64,000 nt of DNA from Microbacterium indicum DSM 19969 (GCF_000422385.1 NZ_AULR01000011.1:34045-98044), one strand, 5' to 3'; positions 37,147-45,768 are shown, counted from the stretch's first letter. Notes: generated from the letters alone by a model not told the origin. Made by a program: numbers and translations.

Positions 37147-39212
37147 TCACTTCCCTCCCCTCGGCCCCGTCCTGGCGCATCGGCATCGACGTCGGCGGCA
37201 CCTTCACCGACCTCGTGGCCGTCCCGGGCGACGGCGAGACCTGGCGCCTCGGCGACGCCGTCACCCACAAGGTGTCGAGCACCCCGGCCGACCCGTCCGA
37301 GGGCGTCGAGAACGGGCTCGCGGGCCTCCTCGAGCTCGGGATCCCCGTGGGCGCCGTCGCCGCGATCACCCACGGCACGACGATCGGCCTCAACGCGATC
37401 CTCCAGGGCCGCGTCGCCCGCGCGGCGCTCGTGACGAGCACGGGCCACCGCGACGTCCTGCAGATCGCCCGCGCGCGCCTGCCGCGCAGCTTCGACCTGC
37501 ACGCCAACCCGACGCCGCCGATCATCCCCCGCTCGCGGGTCTTCGAGGTCGACGCCCGCTTCGACGCGGCCGGATCCGCGAGCGCCGAGCCGGAGGTCGC
37601 CGGGATCGCGGATCAGGTCCGCGCCTCGGGCGCCGAGGTCGTCGTCGTGAGCCTCATCGGCGGCTACGCGGCCCGCGAGGCCGAGGCCCGCGTCGCGGCG
37701 TCGCTCGCGGACGACCTCGACGTGCCCGTGCGCTCGGCCGCCGCGCTGTGGCCGCAGGCCGGCGAGTACGAGCGCGTGACGCTCGCGATCCTCGACGCCC
37801 AGATCACCCCGCTCATGACGGGCTACTTCACGTCGCTGCGGCGCCGGCTCGCGGGGCTCGGCGTCGACGCGCCCCTCTACATCTCGACGTCGAACGGCGG
37901 ATCCGTGTCGATCGACGCCGCGATCGCCGAGCCGATCCAGACGGTCCTCTCCGGCCCCGCCTCCGGCGTCTCGGCCGCCGCCACGACGTGGGGCGACCGC
38001 AACCTCGTGACCTTCGACATGGGCGGCACCTCGAGCGACATCGGTGTCCTGCGCGGCGGCGCCCCCGTCCTGACGACGAGCGCGACGATCGGCCCGCACC
38101 CGCTCATCATGCCCGTCGTCGAGGTCTCGGCGATCGGAGCGGGAGGCGGATCCGTGATCTGGGCCGACGACGGCGGCGCCGAGACGGTCCTCCGGGTGGG
38201 CCCCGAGAGCACCGGCGCCGTCCCCGGCCCGGCGGCATACGGGCTCGGCGGCGAGCGCCCCGCGCTGACCGACGCGTACATCCAGGCCGGGATCATCGAC
38301 CCCGCCCACTTCCTCGGCGGATCCTTCCCTCTCCGGCCGGAGCGCGCGACCGCCGCCCTCGCGGCCGTCGGCGCCCGCCTCGGCACCACCGCCGACGGCG
38401 TGCTCGACGCCTCCCTGACGATCGCGTCGGCGGGCATGGCCTCACGACTCCGGCGCGTGCTCGCGGCCCGAGGCGAGATCCCCGAGCAGTTCAGCCTCGT
38501 CGCGTTCGGCGGCGCGGGGGCCACCCACGCCGCCCTCCTGGCGCGCGAGGTCGGGATCGGAAGCGTCCTCATCCCCGCGGCCGCCGGCACGTTCTGCGCG
38601 CTCGGCGCGTCGATCGCCCCCGTCCGGCGCGACGGGGCGCAGACCCTGCGCGTCGCCGTGACGGGCGGGGCGGATCCGCTCCGCGAGGCCGCCGAGGCGC
38701 TGCGGCGCGAAGCGGCCGCGTGGCTCGACGAGAACCAGCCCGGCGCGCGCGCCGTCCTCGCCTTCTCGGCCGACCTGCACTACGCGGGGCAGCCGACGAC
38801 GCTCGAGGTGTCGCTCGGCGCCGAGGTCGACTCGGGCGAGCTGCCCGAGATCGACGAGAGCGCGATCCTCGACCGCTTCACGGCGCAGCACGAGCGCGTC
38901 TACGGGTTCACGGAGGACGCGGCCGCGATCACGAGCAGCACCGTCCGGGTGGCGATGACGGTCGCGCTCGGCCGTGTCGCGCAGGGATCCGCCGGCGGCG
39001 GGTTCCGCGAGGTCTCGGCGCGCGAGGTCCGCTACGACGGATCCCCCGCGCCCGCGCGCGTCTTCGTGGTCGACGCCGAGGGATCCGTCCCCGCCGTCGC
39101 CGGACCGGCGGTCATCGAACGACCGGACACGACCGTCCTCGTCCCCGCCGGCTGGACCGCGCGGATCGCCGAGGCCGGCAGCATCGAGCTCACGTCGGAG
39201 GCGGGCAAGTGA
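37143..39212 (+). CDS. hyuA: Hydantoinase/oxoprolinase family protein, HyuA-type subunit
   Basis: 689 residues. N-terminal Hydant_A_N with the acetate/ASKHA-type motif IGIDVGGTFTDLV. A central hydantoinase A domain contains GTTIGLNAILQGR, GPASGVSAA, FDMGGTSSDIG and AIGAGGGSVIWAD, and a C-terminal domain follows. These ATP-dependent enzymes (N-methylhydantoinase, 5-oxoprolinase, acetone carboxylase relatives) open or carboxylate small rings or ketones with a B subunit, here the next gene (GTGA overlap). The ABC importer and amidase in the same run favour ATP-driven opening of a cyclic amide. The exact substrate cannot be assigned. Confidence 0.9.
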   Translation: MITSLPSAPSWRIGIDVGGTFTDLVAVPGDGETWRLGDAVTHKVSSTPADPSEGVENGLAGLLELGIPVGAVAAITHGTTIGLNAILQGRVARAALVTSTGHRDVLQIARARLPRSFDLHANPTPPIIPRSRVFEVDARFDAAGSASAEPEVAGIADQVRASGAEVVVVSLIGGYAAREAEARVAASLADDLDVPVRSAAALWPQAGEYERVTLAILDAQITPLMTGYFTSLRRRLAGLGVDAPLYISTSNGGSVSIDAAIAEPIQTVLSGPASGVSAAATTWGDRNLVTFDMGGTSSDIGVLRGGAPVLTTSATIGPHPLIMPVVEVSAIGAGGGSVIWADDGGAETVLRVGPESTGAVPGPAAYGLGGERPALTDAYIQAGIIDPAHFLGGSFPLRPERATAALAAVGARLGTTADGVLDASLTIASAGMASRLRRVLAARGEIPEQFSLVAFGGAGATHAALLAREVGIGSVLIPAAAGTFCALGASIAPVRRDGAQTLRVAVTGGADPLREAAEALRREAAAWLDENQPGARAVLAFSADLHYAGQPTTLEVSLGAEVDSGELPEIDESAILDRFTAQHERVYGFTEDAAAITSSTVRVAMTVALGRVAQGSAGGGFREVSAREVRYDGSPAPARVFVVDAEGSVPAVAGPAVIERPDTTVLVPAGWTARIAEAGSIELTSEAGK

Positions 39213-41191
39213 CTCTCAGCACGACCCAGAAGGATGTCGCGCTGACGCGCGTGCAGGCGACGGTCGAGGAGATGTCGCTCACGCTGCAGCGCGCGAGCCG
39301 CAGCCTCTACGTGCGCGACGCCGCCGACTTCGCGACCGCGATCGCCGATCTGTCGGGCCGCTTCATCGCGTATCCGCAGCACGTCGGCGTGTCGGGCTTC
39401 CTGGGCCTCGACCTGCTGCCCGCGATCGCCGAGGCGACCCGCGGCGAGCCGCTGCAGCCGGGCGACGTCCTCCTGACGAACGACCCGTACCTCTCGCGCG
39501 GTCTCTCGACCCACCTGCCCGACGTGCACGCGATCGCGCCCTACTTCGCGGGCGACGAGCTCATCGGCTACGGGTGGGCCTTCGTCCACGTGTCCGACGT
39601 CGGCGGCCGCGTGCCGTCGTCGGTGAGCGTCGTCAACGACTCGGTCTACGCCGAGGGGCTGCGCGTCCCGCCGCTGCGGTATGTGCGGCGCGGTCAGATC
39701 GTGCCCGAGGTCGAGGCGCTCCTCGCCGCGAACTCGCGCACGCCCGACGCGAACCGCGGCGACCTGCACGCGATGCTCGCCGCCCTCGCGACGGGCCGCG
39801 GCCGCGTCGCCGAGCTGAGCGACGAGCTCGGCGCCTCGGGCTTCGCCGAGGTCGGCTCCTTCGCCCGCGCCCAGGCGGCCGCGCGCGCCCGGGCGGCGCT
39901 GCGCACGCTCGAGGACGGCACCTATCGCTTCGAGGACTATCTCGACAACGACGGCGTCGGGCCGACCCCGCTGCGCATCGTCGTGACCGCGACGGTCGAC
40001 GACGGCCACGTGCACCTCGACTTCGCGGGCACGGATCCGCAGGTCGAGGCCGCGCTCAACATGGTCACCTTCGGCGAGGCGCACTCGTGGGTCGTGACGC
40101 GGATCTTCGCCCTCGCCGGCACCCTCGACCCCGAGATCCCCTTCGGCGGCGGGATCATGGAGGCGATCGGCTTCTCGTCGCCCGAGGGAACGCTGCTCAA
40201 CGCGACGGGATCCGCCGCGACGGGCGTGCGCCACGCGACCACGTCGCGCGTCAACGACGTCGTGTCGGGGGCGCTGATCCAGGCCGCGCCCCGCGTCCTC
40301 CCCGCCGCGTCGAGCGGCCTCGTCGTCCCGCTCGTGTTCGCAGCCGTCGACGGATCCCGCATCGACGTCGTCGAGCCGATGGTCGGCGGAACCGGCGCGC
40401 GCTTCGGGCACGACGGCGTCGACGGACGCGACTCGGGGATCTCGAACCTCTCGAACAACAGCGTCGAGGTCGTCGAGTCCGACGTCGCCGTGCGCGTGCT
40501 GCGGTACGCCACCCGGCCCGACTCGGGGGGCGCCGGCCGGTGGCGCGGCGGATCCGGGCTCGAGCTCGAGTTCGAGGCCCTCGAGGACGGATCCCTCCTC
40601 GCGCGCGGCCTCGAGCGGCTGCGGTTCCGTCCGTGGGGCTTCGCCGGCGGGCAGCCGGGCGCCGCGACCGAGCTGATCGTGAACGAGGGGCGCGCCGACG
40701 AGGAGCGCCTGTCGATCGTCGACGTCCGGCCGCTCCGGGCCGGCGACCGGGTCGTGCTGCGCACCTCCGGCGCGGGCGGCTACGGCGACCCGCTCGAGCG
40801 CGACGTCGAAGCCGTCGCGGCCGACGTCGAGGCGGGGTTCGTCACCGCCGCGCAGGCCCACGATGTGTACGGGGTCGTGTTCGATGGATCCGTCGTGGAC
40901 CGCGACGCGACCGCCGCCCTGCGCGCCTCCCTCCCCGCGGCGCCGGAGACCGGCCACACGGTGGGGGTCGAGCGCGAGCGCTGGGAGGCGGTGTTCGCGC
41001 CCGCGGCGAACGACGAGCTGCAGCGCCGGCTCCAGGCGCTCCCGGCGGCGCGCCGCTCCGCCCGTCGCCGCGCGATCGTCACCGAGGTGCTCGCGTCGCT
41101 GCCGGCGGGCTTCCCGACAGCGGCCGCCGATGGCGAGGCCGTCGCCGCGGCCGCCGCCCTGTTCGAGATCCGCGTCCGCGACGTGTCGTAG
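39209..41191 (+). CDS. hyuB: Hydantoinase/oxoprolinase family protein, HyuB-type subunit
   Basis: 660 residues of the Hydantoinase_B family: SRSLYVRDAADFATAI, GDVLLTNDPYLSRGLSTHLPD, HVSDVGGRVPSS, ATTSRVNDVVSG and the C-terminal GAGGYGDPLERD. It is the partner of HyuA; the two usually form a complex. The GTG start overlaps the hyuA stop. At this length it is a stand-alone B subunit, not the fused eukaryotic-type oxoprolinase. The following gene starts 1 bp after the stop and may share the transcript. Confidence 0.92.
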   Translation: MTLSTTQKDVALTRVQATVEEMSLTLQRASRSLYVRDAADFATAIADLSGRFIAYPQHVGVSGFLGLDLLPAIAEATRGEPLQPGDVLLTNDPYLSRGLSTHLPDVHAIAPYFAGDELIGYGWAFVHVSDVGGRVPSSVSVVNDSVYAEGLRVPPLRYVRRGQIVPEVEALLAANSRTPDANRGDLHAMLAALATGRGRVAELSDELGASGFAEVGSFARAQAAARARAALRTLEDGTYRFEDYLDNDGVGPTPLRIVVTATVDDGHVHLDFAGTDPQVEAALNMVTFGEAHSWVVTRIFALAGTLDPEIPFGGGIMEAIGFSSPEGTLLNATGSAATGVRHATTSRVNDVVSGALIQAAPRVLPAASSGLVVPLVFAAVDGSRIDVVEPMVGGTGARFGHDGVDGRDSGISNLSNNSVEVVESDVAVRVLRYATRPDSGGAGRWRGGSGLELEFEALEDGSLLARGLERLRFRPWGFAGGQPGAATELIVNEGRADEERLSIVDVRPLRAGDRVVLRTSGAGGYGDPLERDVEAVAADVEAGFVTAAQAHDVYGVVFDGSVVDRDATAALRASLPAAPETGHTVGVERERWEAVFAPAANDELQRRLQALPAARRSARRRAIVTEVLASLPAGFPTAAADGEAVAAAAALFEIRVRDVS

Positions 41192-41192
41192 C

Positions 41193-41999
41193 GTGCGCTC
41201 GCGTATCGTGCGGACCGTGATCCGCTCCGCCGCCCTCGCCCTCGTCCCCCTCGCGCTCGCGGCGTGCTCGGCCGCACCGGCCGCGTCCGCCGCCGAGCTG
41301 CCGTCGACGTCCGGCGTCTTCGACTACCAGCTGGGCGCGACCGACGACGCGCTCGCCGACGGATCCGCGATCGACGTCGTCGTGCGCGACGCGACGGCGG
41401 ATCCCCTCGACGGCGCCTACAGCGTCTGCTACGTCAACGGGTTCCAGACCCAGCCGGGCGAGGAATGGGACGACGACGCGCTGCTGCACGACGCCGACGG
41501 GGAGCCCGTCGTCGATCCCGACTGGCCCGACGAGTTCGTGCTGGATCCGTCTGCGCCGAGCGCGATCCTCCCCGTCATCACGCCCATGATCGAGGGGTGC
41601 GCCGAGGCGGGCTTCGACGCCGCCGAGATCGACAACCTCGACACCTTCACGCGCTTCGACGAGATCGACGAGGACGACGCCATCGCGCTCGCCCGGGAGT
41701 ACATCGACGTCGCGCACGAGGCGGGGCTCGCGATCGGCCAGAAGAACGCCGCCGAGATCGCCGGGTGGGCGCGCGACCTCGGTTTCGACTTCGCGATCGC
41801 CGAGGAGTGCGGCCTCTATGAGGAGTGCGGCGACTACGCCGACGCCTACGGCGAGCACGTCCTGCAGATCGAGTACACCGACACCGACGTCGATTTCGAC
41901 GCGGTCTGCGCGTCCGACGATCGCGCGCCCCTCGCGATCCTCCGCGACCGCGACCTCGTGGCCCAGAGCGATCCCGACTACGCGTACGCCGCCTGCTGA
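41193..41999 (+). CDS. GH114-like (polygalactosaminidase-related) lipoprotein
   Basis: 268 residues from GTG 41193, chosen because it directly follows hyuB and gives a basic signal n-region; GTGs at 41208 and 41217 are alternatives. Lipoprotein signal ends ALAAC. The mature part is a TIM-barrel glycoside-hydrolase-like domain with SVCYVNGF, GFDAAEIDNLDTF, AIGQKNAAEI and FAIAEECGLYEECG, matching the GH114 (endo alpha-1,4 polygalactosaminidase-related) group. Such lipoproteins act outside the cell on galactosamine-containing polymers. Its link to the upstream nitrogen-catabolic genes is positional only. Confidence 0.78.
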   Translation: MRSRIVRTVIRSAALALVPLALAACSAAPAASAAELPSTSGVFDYQLGATDDALADGSAIDVVVRDATADPLDGAYSVCYVNGFQTQPGEEWDDDALLHDADGEPVVDPDWPDEFVLDPSAPSAILPVITPMIEGCAEAGFDAAEIDNLDTFTRFDEIDEDDAIALAREYIDVAHEAGLAIGQKNAAEIAGWARDLGFDFAIAEECGLYEECGDYADAYGEHVLQIEYTDTDVDFDAVCASDDRAPLAILRDRDLVAQSDPDYAYAAC

Positions 42000-42023
42000 T
42001 CCCCGCGCCGGGGTCCTCCTTCC

Positions 42024-42820
42024 GGCGGCCAATCGCCCTTCGCGCGGCCGGATGGGGCGCAAACGGCCGCACAAGGGTCAATCCCCGCGCGAACGCGGCA
42101 CCCCACACGGCCATTCGCAGTATCCAGCGATCCGCCCGCGCGAAGCGCGACCTCCCGCGGCCATTCCACCTGTCACGGGGTGATTCCCCGCGCGTGCGTC
42201 ACCCCTCCGGCGGCCATTCGCCCTTCGCGCGGCTGATGAGGGATCCAATGGCCGCACATGGGGCGATCCCCGCGCGAATGCAGCACCCCGCGCGGCCGTC
42301 CGGCACGTCGCAGCACTCCGCCGCGCGAAGCGCGACCTCCCGACGGCCGCTCCACCAGTCGCCGGATGAACTCCCGCGCGTGCGTCACCACTCCGGCGGC
42401 CAATCGCCCTTCGCGCGGGCGGACGGGGCGCAAACGGCCGCGCGAAGGGCATCCCCCGCGCGAAAGCGGCACCCGGCGCGGCCATCCGGCACATCTCAGC
42501 AATCCACCCGCGCGAAGCGCGACCTCCCGGCGGCCATGCAGCCCGCGCTGGGCGATCCACCGCGCAAAGCGCGAACCTCAGGCGGCCACGCGCCCTTCGC
42601 GCGGGTGTTTGGGGATCCAATGGCCGCGCGAAGGGCATCCCCGCGCGAAAGCGACACCCCACACGGCCATCCGGCACTTCTCAGCAATCCACCCGCGCGA
42701 AGCGCGACCTCCCGGCGGCCATGCAGCACCACGCCGGGCGATCCACCGCGCAAAGCGCGAACCTCCGGCGGCCATTCACCCTTCGCGCGGCCGGACGGGG
42801 CGCAAACGGCCGCGAACAGG
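42024..42820. repeat. Tandem array of a 186-bp unit, about 4.3 copies
   Basis: Units begin with GGCGGCC(A/T) followed by a (C)CCTTCGCGCGG-like block at 42024, 42209, 42395, 42581 and 42767; spacings are 185, 186, 186 and 186 bp, and the last unit is partial. Each unit holds secondary repeats (GCGCGAAGCGCGACCTCCCG and CCCGCGCGAA-like segments), so a roughly half-unit periodicity is visible. Because 186 is divisible by three, long overlapping frames exist on both strands, but none has a ribosome-binding site, a domain or consistent codon bias; I do not call a gene. GC content is extreme and composition differs from neighbours. Confidence 0.9.
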
Positions 42821-42821
42821 C

Positions 42822-42859
42822 AACGGCCCGCCGGAAGGACGTCCTTCCGGCGGGCCGTT
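42822..42859. terminator. Perfect 38-bp palindrome downstream of the NADP-binding protein gene
   Basis: Two 19-bp arms with no spacer (42822-42840 and 42841-42859). It lies 16 bp after the stop of the minus-strand gene at 42876 and marks the border of the 186-bp array. Most likely a terminator; a true palindrome of this size can also extrude as a cruciform. Confidence 0.75.
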
Positions 42860-42875
42860 CAGCGAGCGGCGGGCG

Positions 42876-43451
42876 TCACTTGGTGAGCGCGAAGCCACCC
42901 GTCCAGCTCGTCTTCTCGCCGGCGGCGAGGGTCATCTGCAGGAAGCCGAGGGCCTCGAGCTCACGGGCGCGCTTGAGCGAACCGGCGTCGACACCGCGCA
43001 GGCCGGCGGCCGTGACGGCCTCGATGAGCGTCGCCTTCGCGTCGGCGTCGTCACCGGCGGCGAGCACCGTCGTGGGCTCGCCCGCGATCTCGCCCGACGC
43101 GACGGTCGCGACGAAGTTCGTGTTGAACGCCTTGACGACGCGCGCGGCGGGGATCTTCGCCTGCAGCTCGGCGGCGGCCGAGGATCCGGCGTCGACCGTG
43201 AGGCCGTCGAAGGTGTCGAAGTCGACGGGGTTCGTGATGTCGACGACGACCTTGCCGGCGAGCTTCTCGCCGTAGGTGTCGGCGATGACCTCGAGGGCGG
43301 CGTAGGGGACCGCGAGGATCACGAGGTCGCCCTCGACCTGCTCGTCCTTCTGGGACGAGACGATGTGCTGGATGGTCGCGCCGCCCTTCGAGAGGGTCGC
43401 GTCGAGCGCCTGGCCGTAGCCGCCGTTGCCGAAGATCGTGATGGTCGCCAT
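42876..43451 (-). CDS. NADPH-dependent F420 reductase-like / NAD(P)-binding protein
   Basis: 191 residues. Rossmann fold starting MATITIFGNGGYGQALDATL, where GNGGYG replaces the common GxGxxG; then VILAVPYAALEVIADTYG, VVVDITNPVDF and VKAFNTNFVATVASGEI. This matches the Fno-like/NADP-oxidoreductase group (coenzyme F420-dependent, YqkD/DinA-like names vary). F420 use is not proven: small proteins of this type also act as NADPH-dependent reductases of other substrates. It is divergent from a MarR gene with shared repeats between them, so it is probably that regulator's target. Confidence 0.8.
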   Translation of the reverse strand: MATITIFGNGGYGQALDATLSKGGATIQHIVSSQKDEQVEGDLVILAVPYAALEVIADTYGEKLAGKVVVDITNPVDFDTFDGLTVDAGSSAAAELQAKIPAARVVKAFNTNFVATVASGEIAGEPTTVLAAGDDADAKATLIEAVTAAGLRGVDAGSLKRARELEALGFLQMTLAAGEKTSWTGGFALTK

Positions 43452-43473
43452 GATGACTCCTTTTGTTGTAGGT

Positions 43474-43517
43474 GCAACTATTCTGTCTCAACAAACTTGA
43501 CCGCGCAACTATTCCGT
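43474..43517. promoter_or_regulatory. Direct repeats in the divergent marR promoter region
   Basis: GCAACTATTCTGT (43474-43486) and GCAACTATTCCGT (43505-43517) lie 31 bp apart, about three helical turns, between the NADP-binding protein gene and marR. They are in an AT-rich stretch and fit operator sites for the divergent MarR protein. Confidence 0.6.
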
Positions 43518-43522
43518 AGAAT
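43517..43522 (+). promoter_or_regulatory. -10 hexamer of leaderless marR promoter
   Basis: TAGAAT, 7 bp before ATG 43530, in the context GTAGAATCGGGG shared with the amidase promoter. It adjoins the second direct repeat, so a bound regulator would cover it. Confidence 0.55.
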
Positions 43523-43529
43523 CGGGGAC

Positions 43530-44018
43530 ATGACGAGACAGCGCGGATTCACCGACGAGGAGCGCGGCGCGTGGGCCCCCTTCGCGGCGCTGCTCGAACT
43601 CCTGCCCCACGAGATCGACGCGCAGCTCGTGCGCGACGAGGGCATCACTCACTTCGACTACTTCGCGATGGCGGTGCTGCGGCGAGCGCCCGGCCACACG
43701 ATGCGGGCCAGCGAGCTCGCCTCCCACACCAGCGCGACGCTCCCCCGCATGTCGCACGCCCTCAAGCGCCTCGAGGCTCGGGGCTTCGTCGAGCGCGCCC
43801 CGGCGGCCGACGACGCGCGCGCGACGCAGGTCACCCTGACGTACGAGGGCCGCCGCAAGGTGATCGGATCCACCCCGAGCCACGTCGAGAACGTCCGGAA
43901 CCTCGTCCTCGACGCGCTCACGGAGGAGCAGAAGGGCCAGCTGCAGGAGATCGTCCGCGCGATCCTGCCCCGCGTCGATCCCGATGCCCGCATGGCGGCC
44001 ACCCGCGGCGAGATGTGA
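43530..44018 (+). CDS. MarR-family transcriptional regulator
   Basis: 162 residues. Winged HTH in the middle (about residues 55-110): MRASELASHTSATLPRMSHALKRLEARGFVER, then the wing DDARATQVTLT. It probably represses itself and the divergent NADP-binding protein gene through the repeats at 43474-43517. The ATG at 43530 is supported by the leaderless promoter; the open frame upstream runs through the 186-bp array and is not coding. Confidence 0.92.
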   Translation: MTRQRGFTDEERGAWAPFAALLELLPHEIDAQLVRDEGITHFDYFAMAVLRRAPGHTMRASELASHTSATLPRMSHALKRLEARGFVERAPAADDARATQVTLTYEGRRKVIGSTPSHVENVRNLVLDALTEEQKGQLQEIVRAILPRVDPDARMAATRGEM

Positions 44019-44077
44019 GCGGGTCCGCGGCGCCGGATCCCGACCAGATCGACCGGGAGGGCGCGCCTCGGCCCGTC

Positions 44078-44083
44078 TAGCCT
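44078..44083 (+). promoter_or_regulatory. -10 hexamer before the 31-codon frame and DUF202 genes
   Basis: TAGCCT, 6 bp before the ATG at 44090. It is the only clear promoter element for the DUF202 pair. Confidence 0.4.
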
Positions 44084-44089
44084 GGATCC

Positions 44090-44185
44090 ATGACCGAACC
44101 CGAGCCCCCGGCGCCGCGCCGGCGCGGCTCGTCGGCGGCAGGGGCGGGGATCCGCACCGCGCGATCGGCCGAAGGGGCCGCATGA
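44090..44185 (+). CDS. Possible 31-residue leader peptide
   Basis: A short frame of 31 codons starting at the ATG that follows TAGCCT by 6 bp and ending in an ATGA overlap with the first DUF202 gene. The peptide is Pro/Arg/Gly/Ala-rich (TEPEPPAPRRRGSS) with no recognisable domain. If translated it would couple translation into the downstream gene; it may be only a coupling device. Confidence 0.4.
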   Translation: MTEPEPPAPRRRGSSAAGAGIRTARSAEGAA

Positions 44186-44538
44186 ACCGCTTCCCGCGCC
44201 GCGTCTACCGCGACGGCGAGGAGCCGGATCCGCGCTTCAGCCTCGCGAACGAGCGCACCTTCCTCGCCTGGCTGCGCACGGCGCTCGCGATGTTCGCGGG
44301 GGCCTTCGCCCTCGAGGCGCTCGCCCTCCCGGCGGCGCCCGGCTGGCGCCTCGCAGCCGCCGCTGTGTTCATCGTCGTCGGCCTCCTCTCGACGGTGCAC
44401 GCGTGGCTCTCGTGGGCGCGCACCGAGAAGGCGATGCGCGTCGGCCGGCCGCTTCCGGGCCAGCCGATGGGCCTCATCATCGTCGTCGGGATCGCCGTCG
44501 CGGTCGCGCTCGTCGTCGTCGGCACCCTGATCCCGTGA
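44182..44538 (+). CDS. DUF202 (YidH-like) small membrane protein 1
   Basis: 118 residues with three membrane helices and the DUF202 signature DPRFSLANERTFLAWLRTALA near the N-terminus. Function of the family is unknown. The ATG at 44182 gives that conserved N-terminus. Its stop overlaps the second DUF202 gene (GTGA); the pair probably forms a hetero-oligomer in the membrane (inference). Confidence 0.88.
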   Translation: MNRFPRRVYRDGEEPDPRFSLANERTFLAWLRTALAMFAGAFALEALALPAAPGWRLAAAAVFIVVGLLSTVHAWLSWARTEKAMRVGRPLPGQPMGLIIVVGIAVAVALVVVGTLIP

Positions 44539-44870
44539 GCGAGATCTTCGACCCGGGGCTGCAGCCCGAGCGCACGCTCCTGGCGTGGCGCCGCACCTGC
44601 CTGTCCTACGCCCTCGGCAGCCTAGTCGCGATGCGCTTCGCACTCGACGTGGCCGGGATCCTCGCGGTCGTCGTCGGCGTCGTCGGCTGCGGCCTCTCCC
44701 TCGCCGCGTACTTCACGACGACGATCGGCTACCGGCGCGCGACGGCGTCGCTCACGACGACGGGGCGGCTCGAGCGCGGCGGGGCGCCGATCGCGATCAT
44801 GGCGCTCGGAGCGCTGGCGCTCGGCGCGGCCTGCGTCATCTTCCTCCTGTGGAGCGAGTTCGGCGCCTGA
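44535..44870 (+). CDS. DUF202 small membrane protein 2
   Basis: 111 residues, a second and more divergent DUF202 protein: PGLQPERTLLAWRRTCLSYALGS near the N-terminus and three helices. GTG start overlaps the previous stop. It ends 3 bp before the stop of the convergent regulator gene at 44874. Confidence 0.85.
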   Translation: MSEIFDPGLQPERTLLAWRRTCLSYALGSLVAMRFALDVAGILAVVVGVVGCGLSLAAYFTTTIGYRRATASLTTTGRLERGGAPIAIMALGALALGAACVIFLLWSEFGA

Positions 44871-44873
44871 GCC

Positions 44874-45755
44874 TCAGCCCGCCGCGCTCTGCTCGGCGCG
44901 CACGCGGGGAAGGGGCTGGGTCCGCGCCCACGACCCCAGAAGCGCCAGGCCGTCGGCCGTGCGGCTGCCCGCGGGCGCGGTGTAGCTCGTGAGGGAGAGG
45001 CGCGGATCCCCCGGCAGCGCGAAGTCGCTGTATTCGAGATCGAGGTCGCCCACGACGGGATGGCGCAGCTTCTTGACGCCCTGCGCGTGCCGCTTCACGT
45101 CGTGGCGATCCCAGCGCTCCTGGAACTCGGGGAGCGGGGAGAGCCGCGCGAGGAGGCCGGCGATCTCCGGATCCCCCGGCGCCCGCCCCGCGGCCGAGCG
45201 CAGGACGGCGGCCGTCAGGTCCCACGCGTCCTCGAGGTCGCGGTAGAAGCCGCGCGCCTCGGGATCGAGATACCCGAAGAGGGCGAAGTTGGGCCGCCCT
45301 TCCGCGCGGTCGAGCATCGGCCGGTACAGCGCGCGACCCATCTCGTTCGCGGCGTGGACGAAGAGTCGATCGTCGATCACGACGGCGGGGACGTTCATCG
45401 AGTCGAGCACGGCGTGGACGGCGTCGCCGACGCGCGGCGCCGCGGTCGGCTCGCGCCTGCTGAGCGGCGACGCCCCCGCGTGCCGCACGAGGTCGAAGAG
45501 GTGCGCGCGCTCGTCGCCGTCGAGCTGCAGGACCCGGGCGATCGCGTCGAGCACACCCTCGGACGCGCCGCCGAGCTTCCCGCGCTCCATGCGCGTGTAG
45601 TACTCGACGCTGACGCCGGCGAGCATCGCGGCCTCGACGCGGCGCAGGCCGGCGACGCGGCGGCTCCCCGCGACGTGGTGCAGTCCCGCCATCTCGGGCG
45701 TGATCCGCGCACGCCGCGACATCAGGAAGCTCCGGATCTCGGCACTCAGGTCCAT
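44874..45755 (-). CDS. XRE-family regulator with MmyB-like ligand-binding domain
   Basis: 293 residues. N-terminal HTH (about residues 30-85): VEAAMLAGVSVEYYTRMERGKLGGASEGVLDAIARVLQL-type sequence. The C-terminal MmyB-like domain (about 105-275) binds hydrophobic ligands in this family; VVGDLDLEYSDFALPGDPRLSL is its conserved end. Such regulators usually control a neighbouring oxidoreductase, but here the neighbours are DUF202 genes and an APH-like kinase. TACGCT lies 7 bp before the ATG at 45755, so the message is probably leaderless. Confidence 0.9.
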   Translation of the reverse strand: MDLSAEIRSFLMSRRARITPEMAGLHHVAGSRRVAGLRRVEAAMLAGVSVEYYTRMERGKLGGASEGVLDAIARVLQLDGDERAHLFDLVRHAGASPLSRREPTAAPRVGDAVHAVLDSMNVPAVVIDDRLFVHAANEMGRALYRPMLDRAEGRPNFALFGYLDPEARGFYRDLEDAWDLTAAVLRSAAGRAPGDPEIAGLLARLSPLPEFQERWDRHDVKRHAQGVKKLRHPVVGDLDLEYSDFALPGDPRLSLTSYTAPAGSRTADGLALLGSWARTQPLPRVRAEQSAAG

Positions 45756-45762
45756 GCGATCC

Positions 45763-45768
45763 AGCGTA
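45763..45768 (-). promoter_or_regulatory. -10 hexamer of leaderless XRE/MmyB gene promoter
   Basis: TACGCT on the minus strand, 7 bp before the ATG at 45755. Confidence 0.45.

Noticed and set aside
42078..42677. 199-codon minus-strand frame in the 186-bp array, with repeated FARP/ARRA segments
   Set aside because: Frames stay open on several strands and phases because the unit is a multiple of three; no start signal or domain. Treated as a DNA repeat.
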